A DNA stretch of 64,000 nucleotides from Brachionus plicatilis (GCA_010279815.1 QEOQ01000487.1:411658-475657), one strand, 5' to 3'. Shown: positions 10,560 to 23,272, numbered from the stretch's first letter. Translations and numbers: made by a program. Notes: generated by a model from the sequence alone, not told the origin.

Positions 10560-11470
10560 ACAGCGATAAATTTTTAAATTTTTAGTTTAAAATATTTTTT
10601 TTTAATTTCGGTTTTAATAAAATTTATTTTTTATTTTCAGTTTAATTTCAAATCATGAGATTCAAAGAATTAATAATTTGGAGATCATTTGATTTCCAAA
10701 CTTTAAATCTTGGTATTATATTGATGACTTGGTATTTCATTTTAAAATATTAAAATTACAATATTTTAATTATGCTTAATAATTTGTTAATATAAAATTA
10801 AAGATAAAATTTTTCTTCTATTAAATAAATTTGAATTAAAGGTGTTGAGCCTTTTCAATTAAAAATTATCAAGCTTCTATTCCGAAAATCTAGAATGTCT
10901 AAAAACTCATAAAATGTTTAAAACCAAATCAACTTATTTGCAAAAAATTCTTTAGAAAATTTTTCCAGATATTTTATAATGCATTATTATTTATATGGTG
11001 TCAAGAACAATTTTTTTATTTTATCGCCTTCATCTCATCAGACATTTTATTCTTAAACTTAAAATTTGTTTTTTAATTAAGTTTACCTGGTTTAAGTAAA
11101 AAAAAATTTGATCAAAAACTACACCTTCTTTCACTCCGGACATGTCTAAAAAATATTTCTTGCACTAAATGTGAGTCTTTTTTTAAGAGTATAAAAATCA
11201 TTTTAAATTCTTTTTTTAATTTCTAAATACAATTTAAATACCTTTTAATATATCAGATTACTAATACAAAAATTCAATGGAATAAACAAAAAATCAACAA
11301 AGTAAAGAAAAAAAATTGAGAATATTTTGAGTTTATGAAATTTATTTATTTAAATAAATTGATTAATTTTACATGAAATTATGCTCAAAAATGACATCTA
11401 TTGAAACTTTCAAATGAAAAGAAAAAAAAATGACACAAAATTGTTGTATTGAGGATGCATCCGATCCATT
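10560..11470. other. Spacer between convergent stefins C and D
   Basis: AT-rich sequence, several AATAAA-type signals on both strands, no open frame with coding character. The end nearest 11470 holds the 3' untranslated sequence of the reverse-strand stefin D. Confidence 0.5.
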
Positions 11471-11767
11471 TTAGAAGAAAGCTACTTCATCTTCATGAGA
11501 TTTACCAGCTTGGACACCGCTTAACTCGGGCGGATTTCCAGTATGTGGCAAAGGTTTGTGAACTTTTAGATGCAAATGTTGATCGCCTGCGTGAACCTTG
11601 ATGAAATAGTTGGTTCCGGCAACCACTTGGCTTCTAAAACTGACTGCTTTCAAATCCTTTGACTCGTGACCAGGAGCATGAGTTGCCAATTGAGGTTTGA
11701 CTTGATTGACCAAGCCTTGGATTTCTTCGTTTGCGGGCTGAGCCTGTCCTAAACCTCCGACCATCAT
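11471..11767 (-). CDS. Stefin (type 1 cystatin) copy D, intronless
   Basis: A single exon of 98 aa, the human stefin B length, with N-terminal VGGLGQAQPANEE, loop SQVVAGTNYFIKVHAG, PLPH second loop and a DEVAFF end. It is the closest of the four to vertebrate stefin B and the one most likely to be a standard cathepsin inhibitor. Codon use is GC-richer than its neighbours. Absence of both family introns suggests intron loss or a retrocopy; it also lies on the opposite strand. Confidence 0.93.
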   Translation of the reverse strand: MMVGGLGQAQPANEEIQGLVNQVKPQLATHAPGHESKDLKAVSFRSQVVAGTNYFIKVHAGDQHLHLKVHKPLPHTGNPPELSGVQAGKSHEDEVAFF

Positions 11768-11827
11768 TTTTAAAATTTAACTTCTTTTTTTTTGTTCAAG
11801 TAAATTTTCTTCTTCAAATGCACGGTT

Positions 11828-11835
11828 ATTTATAT
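11828..11835 (-). promoter_or_regulatory. TATA box of stefin D
   Basis: TATAAATA on the reverse strand, 61-68 nt upstream of the ATG, leaves room for a 5' leader of about 30 nt. Spacing and a near-consensus match support it. Confidence 0.4.
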
Positions 11836-12782
11836 TCAAGTCCTTAATTCAAAATATATTATATTTTTAGAACGCCATTAGAAATTATAAGTTTAGAAAA
11901 AATTATAATAAATATTTTTTTTGGGAATCGCCATTTTCTTTATTAATCATAAAAATGATTAAGAGTTTGTGTTTTCTTGACTAATAAGCAATTCAAGTAA
12001 TAGCGCAATAGACTTTTTATTTATAAAATGATCACTAAATCGCTTGGTTACATAATTTTTTCAAATTTTTTCGCATTTATCCTAGATTGCGCATTTAGCC
12101 TAGATCTCTCAAATAGATAAGCTAAAATTATACTGAATCATTGGGCTAATCATATGATATTATCATATGTTGAGAGTATGTTCAGTTATTGGTTTTATCT
12201 ATCATATGAGTTTACATTTTATCTTCTTCAGTTTCAGCTATATAATAAAACATTAAAAAAAAAAAAAATTTTTTAAATTCTAGCTTTGATTGCATTTCAA
12301 AGAATACTTGTTTGGCTGAATTTTTTGTTTTGAAATAATATTTGAAAATTTAAAAAAAAATGCAAAATTAAATTTACTGTTAAATTTTAGGTCATCACAA
12401 ATAAAAAACTTTCGTTGATTCTCACAAATTAAAAACTTTTTTAGCCAAAATCTTTTCGGAACTTCTTGGAAAATTGTTTTTTATCCATTAAATTTTTTTG
12501 TTGTTGTTAATAAAATGCGTAATCAAACAAACCTGGCAATTTTTCAAGAAAAAAAATTGCCAAAAAAATCATGTTGGTAATTTCATTGACTTAAAGGTAA
12601 ATAAAAAAATATTAACAAAATAAAAGGGTCAAAAAATAAAAATCTAGTCCAAAATTAACTTCAAACATTGTTTTTCTATTAAAAACATTTTAAATAAAAA
12701 TGCTATTCAGCGGTTAATATTGTATACATAATTTTAAAGGCATTCGTTTGCAAATTATTTAAGAATTAATTAAATTTTTTAT

Positions 12783-13328
12783 GGCATCTTGAAGTTGATG
12801 ATCAATTCAAAATATCATTTCAATTTAAAAAGTTAATCTTTAGATATTAAAACAAATTTTTGATTTAATGGAAATAATTGTAATGTAACATGCTTTACAT
12901 GCAATGTAGATTTAGAAAATAAGAAAAAGTTGAAAAAACATTTTCTCAATCCATTGATAAAATCGATTTTCAATTTAGTTAACTGATTTTTTATAAAGTT
13001 TTAATTTCATTTTATTACTTATTTTGTATTTTTTATTTGAATTTCTTTTTTAAATTTAATTGAGAATACGAAACTCAAATACTTTTGAAAAAAAAATTTT
13101 CAAATAAACTTTACAAAAAATCAGTTAATACATTTAAAAATTAAAATCGATTATCAATGGACTGAGAAAATATTTTTTCAATTTTTTTTTATTTTCTAAA
13201 TCTACATTGCATGTAAATCATGTTACATTACAATTATTGAAGTTAAATCAAAGATTAAGTTTAAAATCTAAGGATAAACTTTTTGAATTGAAATGATGCT
13301 TTGAATTGATCATCAACTTCAAGATGCC
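12783..13328. mobile_element. 546-bp inverted-repeat (foldback/MITE) element with 8-bp target duplication
   Basis: About 230 bp at the left (from GGCATCTTGAAGTTGATGA) is repeated in inverse orientation up to AAGATGCC at 13328, with a loop of about 80 bp. Matching inner blocks include CCATTGATAA with its complement and the TACATTGCATGTAAA/TTTACATGCAATGTA pair. It is flanked by TTTTTTAT on both sides (12775-12782 and 13329-13336). No coding capacity. The long arms and 8-bp duplication fit a non-autonomous hAT or MULE-type element; the duplication is low-complexity, so it is weaker evidence than at 26755. Confidence 0.75.
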
Positions 13329-15765
13329 TTTTTTATTCGGCACAAAAAAATTTTATTTTACAGCTTTTTGTGTTAAAAAGCTTCTGTTTTGTTGTGAAAA
13401 GTTTTTAGTTTGTGGTGAACCATTTATTTCTTAAATTTTCCTTTCAAAATAGAAATCTGCCTAATTTTTATAAATTTTGAAAAAAAAATTTCAAAAAATT
13501 TAATTTGAATACTTAAATATTTAACTTTTTAAATGATTTTTTAAAAATTAATTTTATTTTGTAATTATTATTTTTAAAAAATTCTATAAACGAAGTTTCA
13601 TTCATGACATGGGTACAGTTGATTAATCTTGAGATCTATCAATTTAACCAATTTGAGAGAATCAAATTTAATATTGAAACAAATTTTTTTAAAAAATACA
13701 AGTTAACTCGTATTGACTCTTGATAAGAATTTTTTAGAATTAACGGGAGTAAAAATTTGAACTCTAATATTAATTTATAATTTTTATCTTTAAACTTTTG
13801 ACCATAAATAATTATAATTCATGAATTTTTTTTATTAACAAGATGAACTTTTTTATCCGTTTTTATAACACAACATTTTATTTTTATATTTTCTTGAGAG
13901 ATTTATAACGGATTATTTAAATAAAATTATCTTTTCCTAATTCAATTTTTAAAAATTTTAAATCACACTCCTTAAAAAAAATTAAAATAAATTTTTTATT
14001 CATTAAAGGAAGTCTAACGTGAATGATGTTCTAGCAACTAATGAAAAACTAAAAATTCAGGATAGTACCAGCTTTAAAAAAATAAAAAAATAAAATTACA
14101 TTTACAGCCAAGAATTTATTTAACCCATTAATTATCTATTAAATAAAAATTATTACATTGGATAAAATCCTTTTGGAATCAAATTAATAAAAAAAACTAT
14201 GTTACTTTAATTAGAAACCAGTATTTTTGCTGAAATTTAGTGTCCAGAAAAATTAAAACATAAAAGAAATCGAGAAGTTGTTTAAATTTTTTTAAAAATA
14301 AATTCTAACTTATTATTTAATACTCAAAAGTTTTCATTATTTTATTTTCAAAAGTAATATCATACTGAAACATTTTCTTTATGTCTAGTTAATAAAATTT
14401 TAAAAAATTATTGCTTTGACTGTTAGAGTTCGCTGCACCATCTAAACTTTAAAAAAAAAAGAATTTTTCATCATCTAGATACTTTTACCTTATGTTTTTC
14501 ACCTTCAGCTTTGATTCTAGCGTGACATTTCATTGAGAAAAAATTATATTTCGAGGAAATACCGCGGAAAAACCCACTTTTTTGCATATGATCATCTTAA
14601 AATGGATACAAGTTTGCGGGTGATACCTAAAGAACCCAAAAAAACCACAAATTCTGATAGAAGAAGAAATTTAGAATATTATGGTCTTATTGGTTTTTTT
14701 AATTAAGATTGTTGGCGAAATAAAATTTAACTAAAATTCAATTTTTCTCAAAAAAATGAAGAATATTAATTTTTTTCATAAACTAGAGTAATTATTAGAT
14801 CACCTAATAGCAGGAGTGTGTTCAGTTTTTAAAAAGTAAGAAGACGCTTTTAGGTAAAAAAAAGCAAGTAAAAGACGCGTCTTCGATTTTTGAAAAAGCA
14901 AGTAGACGAGTCTACCATAATAATAATAATAAAAAATAAGCTACGGCAAGCATGCTTGCGGAGACGTCTTACTAGGAAGATATCTATGGTAGCTAGATGC
15001 ATTGAAATATAGTTACATAAACAAAGTTATTAATAGTTTTCTGTTTAAAAATAGACAGATATATAAAAAGAAAGGGAAAAAACTAAAAAAAAAAAAAAAA
15101 ACAAAACAATAATAAAGGAATTTAAATTAAAATCAAGTCTTTTTGTTTAAAAAAAGTTTTATTCAAAAAAAATATCTATCTAAAATAATGGATTTAAAAC
15201 GCTTTGGTAATCATTTTCGTTTTTTTTGTTATTTGATATTAGGTTTGATCCTCTTCAGAAATCAAAAAAATTTTTTTAATCATTTTTTTAAAATACAGAT
15301 CTCTTACATATTTTTAATTTTTTTTATACCTGTTTCGAATACAGATCAATATTAGCTAGAAGTCTTAATTTGGAGTTCTTTTTTCATATTAACAGAATTT
15401 AAGTCCAAGAACACAAAACATAGAAAAAAAGCAAGTAGACGCGTCTACCCGCGTTTCAATGGTGAGCTCACGCCTGCCTAATAGTATTTTCCTATAGCTT
15501 TAAACTTCTGCTTTCGCTTTAAAATGTGCACTCAATCGCATTAAATAATTGAGATTTCATTTATTTTTATTAATTTAAAAAAAAATTAATGAAAAAACTT
15601 TAACAATATAAGACAAATCTGACATTGTCATGTTAAATTCTTAATCAAAATTTAAAATAATAAATTAATTTTTATTTTGTTTAAAAAATAGTCCGAGTTA
15701 AATAAATAAAAAAAAAGATACAAAAAAAATTAAATTTTTAAAAATTTCTAAATGACTCAAAAAAG
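13329..15765. other. Gene-free region
   Basis: No exon is supported. It contains AT-rich spacer, the palindrome-bearing repeats listed separately and the 3' flank of HD-PTP. A 70-codon ORF at 15143-15355 has only Phe/Ile/Lys/Leu-type composition and is taken as chance. The same holds for 11768-12782 on the other side of the foldback element, apart from the stefin D promoter. Confidence 0.5.
14861..15448. repeat. Dispersed repeat with perfect palindromes (AAAGCAAGTAGACGCGTCTAC type)
   Basis: The word AAAAGCAAGTA followed by a palindrome occurs three times: 14861-14883 (AAGACGCGTCTT), 14894-14915 (GTAGACGAGTCTAC, one mismatch) and 15427-15448 (GTAGACGCGTCTAC, perfect 14 bp). Between them GCAAGCATGCTTGC at 14946-14959 is another perfect 14-bp palindrome, and AGACGTCT at 14962 another of 8. 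These CpG-containing words stand out sharply from the AT background. Confidence 0.6.
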
Positions 15766-18700
15766 TTATTTCAAAGGATCAAGCCATCCGAATGGATCAT
15801 TTTCTGTTACACTCTTTTCTGTTCCATTCAAAAAATCTTTTTTGCTTGTTTTTCGCTTGACATCATCCAAGTCCAAGTTAAACTTGCCCGGATCTACAAT
15901 ATCATTTAAAGACAAACATCCGCCATTCTTCTCAACCCTAGTCGATTGTATGCTCACAACACTTTGATCATTTAAAATACTAGTCTCAATATTCGAATTT
16001 CTTCTCTCAAAATTTGTCTCATTTGATACAAAAACACCTTGCTTAATCAAAAGATCCTTCATGTAATAAAGTATTGCGTCATACGAATACTTTAGATGAT
16101 AAGTCGACTGGATCATGTACTTTCTCTTTGCTCTCATTTGCTTGACTGACTTGAGCACCAGATCGCTGTTAAATTGTGCCGTGAAGCAATCACTTTGGCA
16201 TATTGTATCAACTACTTGTATCATTGAATACAAAAGTATAAACACTGCTGACCTTGATACACCATTCATGCAATGGACCAAAATCGGTTTGTTCCGGTTT
16301 CGCTGCTCTTTCAGGTAAAAATTTTCACATTCTTTGACAAATTTAAGAAATGTTCCGACATTGTCGGGCATCTCATTTTGCGCAATGCCAGTCACGCTGG
16401 TTATTGATGGCGATTTGCTATTGTCCCATTTAAACTGCAGCATCACAACAGTCCGAGTCTGGGAATCTTTCTGGAGAGTAAAAACGCGTTGTATAGAGCA
16501 ATTTGTTTCTTTAAATGATTTAAGTTGTACATTGACACCTGCGACTAGAAGAGTATTTTGTTTGTCTAAAGGAAAATATAAACTTTGATTTAATTCATTA
16601 TCTCTGCACAAATTGACCAATATTTCGCACTGTTCCTGAACGACCATGTTCCAAAAATCACCAAAGTCTTTCATTGGCAATTGAGTGACCAAAAAGTTGG
16701 CCTGTTTGTGTAATGGATCAAGGTCTTGATTAATCTGAGCTAAATAACTAGCGTTAATGTAGTCATTTTGTTTGGCCTGTAGGCAAACACGAGTCTGGTC
16801 AAAAGGAAGTAAATCTTGGTAGCGATTTTGGTGCGGATTTAGTCTAGCTATGCTAATGGTCATTTGGGATGAAGTTTTGTCCTGGTGATCATTTAATTCT
16901 TTCCATTCTTTATCCAAAACAGTGCCATAGGATAAAGTCTTGTCATTTAAACAATTAACATGGTGCTCAAATTTGTTCACTTCACTGATAAATTTTTCCA
17001 TTCTGTTTTCTTTATTTAAAATATTTAATCCACAATTTGGCTGGGAAGAAACATTTTGTTCAACGGGAGTAGAAACAGCCATATTAGAAAATTCTTTATC
17101 TAGTTTATTAACTTGGCTATCAGGCTCTATACATTGGTCTTTTACAGGTACAGGGTCAGAGTGGGCTTCTATTGTTTTGCCAGCTATTTGGCGAGCATCT
17201 ATTCTGATGGGCTCAAGTGCTGGTTGCACTGGTAAATTTGAATTTGAGCTATTAAATATATCAAGTAAATCATCGATAGAAGTTTTTTTTTCTGTTATCA
17301 TCTGTGATGGTTGATTAACACCATTTTGTTGAACTGGTTTAGCTGGTACAGTGTTTGTCTGGGGAAAATTTTGGCTAGGAATATTTGATCTAAGTTGACC
17401 ACCTTGATTGAAGTTTGAAAATGGTTGATTAAAGACTAGATTTTGATTAAAAGATAAATTATTTTGATTTTGTGGCTGATTTGTAAATGACGATGTAGAA
17501 AATGAATCTAATTTAATTTGAGATAAATAGCCTGGCTTATATACGGAATCAGGTTTTAATTCATCAAAAATTTCAGATGGATCAGATGGATTAAGTTTTG
17601 GTACATGATAGTTCGAAGAAAATTCGTTTGAAAATTGTTTATTTAGTGAAACATTGTTCATTGGTAATTGTGGTCCTATAGAATGATTTGCAGATACATT
17701 TTTGTTGACATCACTTCCTGCTTGACCATGTCCATATGCATTTGGAAATTGTTGGTTAGATGAAACATTATTCATTGGCAATTGTGGTCCTATAGGATGA
17801 TTTGCTGATACATTTTTGTTGACATCACTTCCTGCTTGACCATGTCCATATGCATTTGGAAATTGTTGGTTAGATGAAACATTATTCATTGGCAATTGTG
17901 GTCCTATAGAATGATTTGCAGATACATTTTTGTTGACATCACTTCCTGCTTGACCATGTCCATATGCATTTGGAAATTGTTGGTTGTAAATAGGATTATT
18001 AAATTGTGGTTGATAATTTTGATTTACATTTTGTCCATTCCAATAATTCTGTTGTTGTCTTTGCTGATCAAAAATTATCTGCTGCTGTTTTTGTTTTTCC
18101 ACTTGTTCTTTTTGTTGTAGCTGAAATTGTTGCTGCATATATTTAAGCTGCAATTCCTGTTGTTCCAATTGTATTCGCCTCATTTCCATTTCTTTTTCTT
18201 TTGCCAATTGTTCATGTGTAAGTCCATTTTGGTCCAATTTGTAACCTTTATCATACTCGAATTTATTATTGTCCATTCCTGGCATTTTATGTGCAAAGTT
18301 TAGCGCTGGATTTTTGCTTGGTCCTTTTTTGTGCAATTGATTTGACCTAGGCTGGCTTAAAAAATTAACAGCAGGATTCGGTGTCACACTTGCTTCATTT
18401 AAATTGTTCATATTAGGCGGAAATGACTGAAATTGTTGGTTCACATCATTGGGAAAAGATGGCAAATTAGGCCTTGTTTTGTTCTGACCCCAAGTATCCG
18501 GTTTCATTATTGGCAGAAAATCTTTTAGCCTTGGTCTATCCATTGACACTTCCTGATTAATGTTAGCTTTTATTGTCACCTCTTTTCTGTACGGATTTAC
18601 CAAAGGTTCAAAATCTTGGACTTGTGGCGCGTTGATGTTATTTTTAAGCGAAAATTTTTGACGTTCTTTCTTCTGAGCAGTACAAAATTCAGTGACATCC

Positions 18701-21700
18701 TTAAGCAAATTTTTCAATGGTTCAATGAGACTTTCAAAAAAAGCAACTCCATTATTGGCCTTTTCAATCAACTGGTCAATTGATCTATAAGAACTGATCA
18801 AGTCGTTTACAAAGTCTGTGCGATTTTTGCACGCTTGCAGGATTTTTTGTCTTTGGACAGCAAATGCCGCATTGGCATCAGCCAAAGCTCGCAGTATATT
18901 GTCCTGGGCATGCAAATTTTGGTTCATGTAAGTCAATAGTTGGTCGTGTTTTTTTAGTTGTTCTTGAAAAAATAGATTTATGTCTTGTATTTCGTTTTGA
19001 TGTGAGGCAATTATTTTGGTAATGTCATCATCTTGGATGGCTTTTTGGATACGAGTTAACAATTGAGCTCGCTGCGACTTCATTTCGTCCAGTTTGGCCA
19101 ACAGAGTTAACAGTTGATCGCGAGTTGCTTGCGATTCATCATCGCATACTTCCTCCACTTTGGGCAATTTTTGCGCAAGCTCTGACATTGGCAAAGACAA
19201 AATTTGCAAATGGGACAAGACTGCATTTATGGCATCGCGCAACTCTCCATTAGATCTGTTCGCTTCATCTTGTTTTTTGATCAGACCATCGTATCTGTCC
19301 AACAGATCATTCATCTTCTTTTTTCTTGGCCTAATTGGCAAATTTTCCTCATCACTCGAACTGTCAGTGGTATAGTCAGACCGCTGACGGTTCTCTTTGT
19401 CCTCTGTCTCGAACAACTGCTCAATTTCGTCCAGCAAACTTCTTGTCTGCACCGAAGAGTCCACGATTTTTTTCATCGACTTGACCAGGTCTTGACGCAT
19501 TGTCTGTTCTTTGACACTGACCTCGGCACAGCATTCAATCAGCTCTTTGGGCAGCCTAAGATGATCCAGTTCTTTCAGATGAAGTTCATTTATTTGCAAA
19601 GCGCCAGTAAATTGGACCAGATTTGAATCTTTTTCTTCAACTTGGCCATTTATTTGGCGCAAAATTTTGGCTTTTTCTTCGCTGTAAAGAGAGGACAGTT
19701 CGTGGGCCTGCATTGACACTAGCCGAATGAAAATATCCTGGGTGGCGATTTCAGGGTCATTTTCAAAGTTAATTGCCAGCGGATTTGCCAAACTGGCCGC
19801 CTTAATCTCGGCCAGCTCACTAGCCGCAACTATTTTTTCATTATAGACAAAGTCATTCTCCTTTTTGAGCGCCTTGCATTTTGTCGTGACCAAATCACTG
19901 GTGTATTTTAGCACATCTTGAAATTCCTTTACATTCTTCATTTTGGTGCATTCCACCACTTTGCTTTCCGCTTCCTGAATGTAGCCAACAGCTTCGCCAA
20001 TTTTTTTCATTTCAGCAGAATTCAGTGCCGAAAAATAGAACATCAAGGCCGAATAGTAGAAAATTTTGAATTGACAATATTGCTTTAGATCTTTGGACTG
20101 TTTGGAACCAACTGTTGATTGAAATTCTTGTTTTTCGCAATTAGTTAATGAAAGCTTGTACAAATCGACTATGTGAGCGGCTATTCTGGCTTGGATGCTT
20201 GGTTTTCTGTTGTCCATGATGGATTTTTCCAATAGGCATTCCTGAGCCTGGGCCTTTAAGAAAATTTTGCCATTTTTTTCTTCAAATCTTTGCTCAAAAA
20301 CCTACCAGCGCTATATTCAATTTAAAGGTCGTTATGTCCGCATTGAGATCTGATGTAAAGTCATAGGATGAGTACAATTCGCGGATTTTTAGGAAGGCCC
20401 ATGCAGCTAATTGAAAATGATTACATGAAATTCGAATACCCTAAGCAAAGTATCAAAATTTGGATATAACAAAACTACTGATTTGATTGTATGATTTTAC
20501 CAAAGTCTACTCAATTTTAATAGTTTTAACTTAAATTGTATAGAATTCTATCAAAAATTTTGTTTACAAATATTTCTATTTAAAAAAAGAATTATATGAA
20601 AAAAATTAATTGAAGTTTTATTAACATCAAGAATTTAAAAGAAGTAAATTTTAAAAAATTAAAATTTAATAAAAAATATATGACACTAAATAATACTGTA
20701 AAACAATAAATTATAAATTCGTTGAGAAATTAGACTAAAATTAATATCATTTAAATTTTTAATTAGCGTGAAATGATAATTTTTCTTCAAAAAAAAAAAC
20801 TTTCTAATCCCGATTCTTTTTAATTGATTTAAATGAAGTTGAGCAAAGTTTGTTGAACTATGCCACACTTATTATTAAATTAAATGATATTTAACTATAG
20901 TCTAATTTTTAAGAGAATTTATTATTTTATCTTTTTACTTAAATTTACAAAACTAATGATAGGAATATTGCATATTTTTTGCAATAATTTTACTTAAAAA
21001 ATCCATTAGATCTTGAGAACATTAAATAAATAAATGTATTAAATAAATATTAAATGAATACTTTTAGCTATTCCAAAGTTGAAAGATTCAAGATTTTATC
21101 AACACCTCTAATAAGTGGTTTTATTGACTAAAAATTTATCACTTAAAATTTTCTAATATCTTTAAAACTTTTTATTTTTCAATTGAAATTTACTCAAGTT
21201 TATTTAAATTTATGAAAATTTACTGAAATTTTAAGAAAATCCTTCAACCAAATCAGTACTAAAAAATCAAAAATATACTTCTTCGTTCATTCTTTTATCC
21301 ATACAGCCCAAATACGAATGCAAAGATCCAATATTGTAAAGAATACATTGTTGCTCATATCTGATATCAGAATGGCTTATTTCTCTCTCATCAAAAAGAT
21401 GATCCCTGAAAAATTTTAAATTATTCAGTTGTGACAAAATTGGAAAAATACTACCATGAAAATTCTGTTTCACATTGCTCTCCGGACTTCATTGGAAATC
21501 TGTTTGACAAAAATTGTAATTGACGATAGTATTTTTTTATTATATTTAAGCCCATGATGTCCTTGGACGCATTGGCAGCATCCTTAAAGATTAAAATTAT
21601 TTTTTTCAGCAAAATAATTCACTCCAGTATTACTTCTCTTAGTTTGAGAAATTCGTTTATTTCTTTTAAATAACTTTCAGGATTTTCTTGATAATTGATC

Positions 21701-21847
21701 AATATGAACTTAAAAAATTGCTTGAATTTTGAAAGATTAGACTCTTTGAGTTTTTACTTGGGAAATTTTTTCGCCTAGATCAGTGGACTCATAGTTGCAG
21801 CTTTTAATTTCAAAATTGATCATTCCAATTTTTGGACATGCCTCCAT
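15766..21847 (-). CDS. PTPN23: PTPN23 / HD-PTP (Bro1 domain protein tyrosine phosphatase)
   Basis: Six exons in coding order: 21847-21758, 21720-21634, 21582-21455, 21405-21279, 20440-20306 and 20253-15766, total 1684 aa (human 1636). The N-terminal Bro1 domain begins MEACPKIGMINFEIKS and includes YEQQCILYNIGSLHS, CNHFQLAAWAF and AQAQECLLEKS. A coiled V domain follows (LFFQEQLKKHDQLLTYMNQ). A Gln/Asn-rich linker replaces the vertebrate proline-rich region, and the PTP domain occupies about residues 1300-1560. The signature HCMNGVSR keeps the nucleophile (Cys1517) and Arg, but the Gly before Arg is Ser. The WPD-loop region reads WDNSKSPS. The end (DPFGWLDPLK) resembles the human tail. HD-PTP coordinates ESCRT-III in receptor sorting at endosomes. 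Intron 1 is only 37 nt. Confidence 0.95.
17650..17991 (-). repeat. Three near-identical 114-bp coding repeats inside HD-PTP
   Basis: Exactly 114-bp spacing separates three copies (starting at 17650, 17764 and 17878). Each encodes a 38-residue unit beginning NQQFPNAYGHGQAGSD and ending LPMNNVSS. Copies differ by a few bases, so the expansion is recent and probably polymorphic in length. It lies in the low-complexity linker, where copy number would be tolerated. Confidence 0.9.
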
Positions 21848-23272
21848 TTTGATAAGTCTTTGATCTCGATTTTATATATATTCTTTCGTAATATGTTATT
21901 TTTTATATGATAAATTTATTTAAATTTAGTCATTTTATAAAATTTTAGATTAAACAATATGAAGGGTTAAAATTTTCTAGAATCTATTCATTGGCTTTAT
22001 TAACTTAACATTTAAAAAATAAGTGATAATAGAAACTGACAGTTTATTCAGGACTGAAATCAAACTCTTATCAATTTTTTTCCCTTTATTTTGTTTTGTT
22101 GTAAATTTTTAAAATTGAAGTAATTATTAAATTATTTTAAAAAAAAATTTTAATTTGATTTATTATTTTAAATTTTATCAGTCAAATAAGAGAACAAAAT
22201 TATTAATTGAAAACTTAGATAATGTTGAGAGTGAAAATTGAAGTCTTATTTTCGTACGGAAAACAATTCTGGATGTTCTTCTTTGAATAAATTTAATAAA
22301 GATACAAAAATGTTTTTATTTTTTAATTATTTTAGTTTTCGACCATTCAAAAATTCCATACCATCTGATCCCTAATTGGATTTATGAGCCAATATTGAAT
22401 CAAGAACGTGGCAAGATTCTTAAAAAGAATAATAAAATAATTTATAAATTACTAAAAAAGGTAAAATGAATTTTAATAAGTTCCAGTTGATTATTATTTG
22501 TTTATTATTCAAAAAATCAACTAATAATATGACAAATATCCGCAATGTCCAATTTTTAAAGTAAATTTTGTGAATAGAAAAACATTAACAAAATAATTAT
22601 ATATCATTTTTGAAATCTTTCTTAATATTTTAAATAAGAGCTTTTAAATTTTAACGAAGAGCTATTTTTTGTTTAATTTACTCAATAAATATTCTATTAC
22701 ATCGAAAGAATTTGAATAATGTTTAAAAAATTTGATCAAGTTTCTAATTCAATATCAGATTTAGATGATCATATTTTTATTTAAAATCACTTTATAAAAA
22801 TAGGCTCCGATAAAAAGGTTTTACATGTCCAAAACGCCAAAAAAAAAATAAGAATCGATTTTAAAGGTTTTTTTTAAATTGGATATTTATATTCATTGAT
22901 CATCCATGCTTCTATTTATATAATGATTAAAAAAAATTATTTTTTATTTATTAGTTTATTTTTTATTTGAATAATGAATAAAAATGAAAATTAAAAAAAA
23001 ATTTAAAGCAAAATAAAATTAAAAAATATAAATAAATATTAATAAGTTTAAAAAAATATGTAAATGTGAATAAATTATGAAAAATACATAAAAATCAAAG
23101 AAAAATTAAATGAATATAAATAAAATTATTAAAATGATAAAATATAAAAAAAGTTATATAATTATCTCATACCATATTTTATGCATTTTGGACTGCACAG
23201 TCACTTCTGTCGGTTCAATACGGTTCGGTGGACTAGTTTGACTCGGTTGACTCCTAAGTGACTTTGACTTAC
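21848..23272. other. Gene-poor spacer with one exon-like segment
   Basis: Mostly AT-rich. On the + strand 22336-22460 looks like an internal exon: a TTTTAG acceptor, one open frame (DHSKIPYHLIPNWIYEPI) of 41 codons, then AAAAAG with a GTAAAA donor. I found no convincing upstream or downstream partner exon. An ATG at 22222 starts 22 codons (with SYGKQFW) but cannot be joined in phase. It may be a remnant of a gene whose family I do not recognise. Confidence 0.3.

Noticed and set aside
17896..18120. Forward ORF over the HD-PTP Gln-rich region
   Set aside because: It is the antisense of a CAG/CAA-rich coding stretch (Ile/Leu/Cys-rich output).
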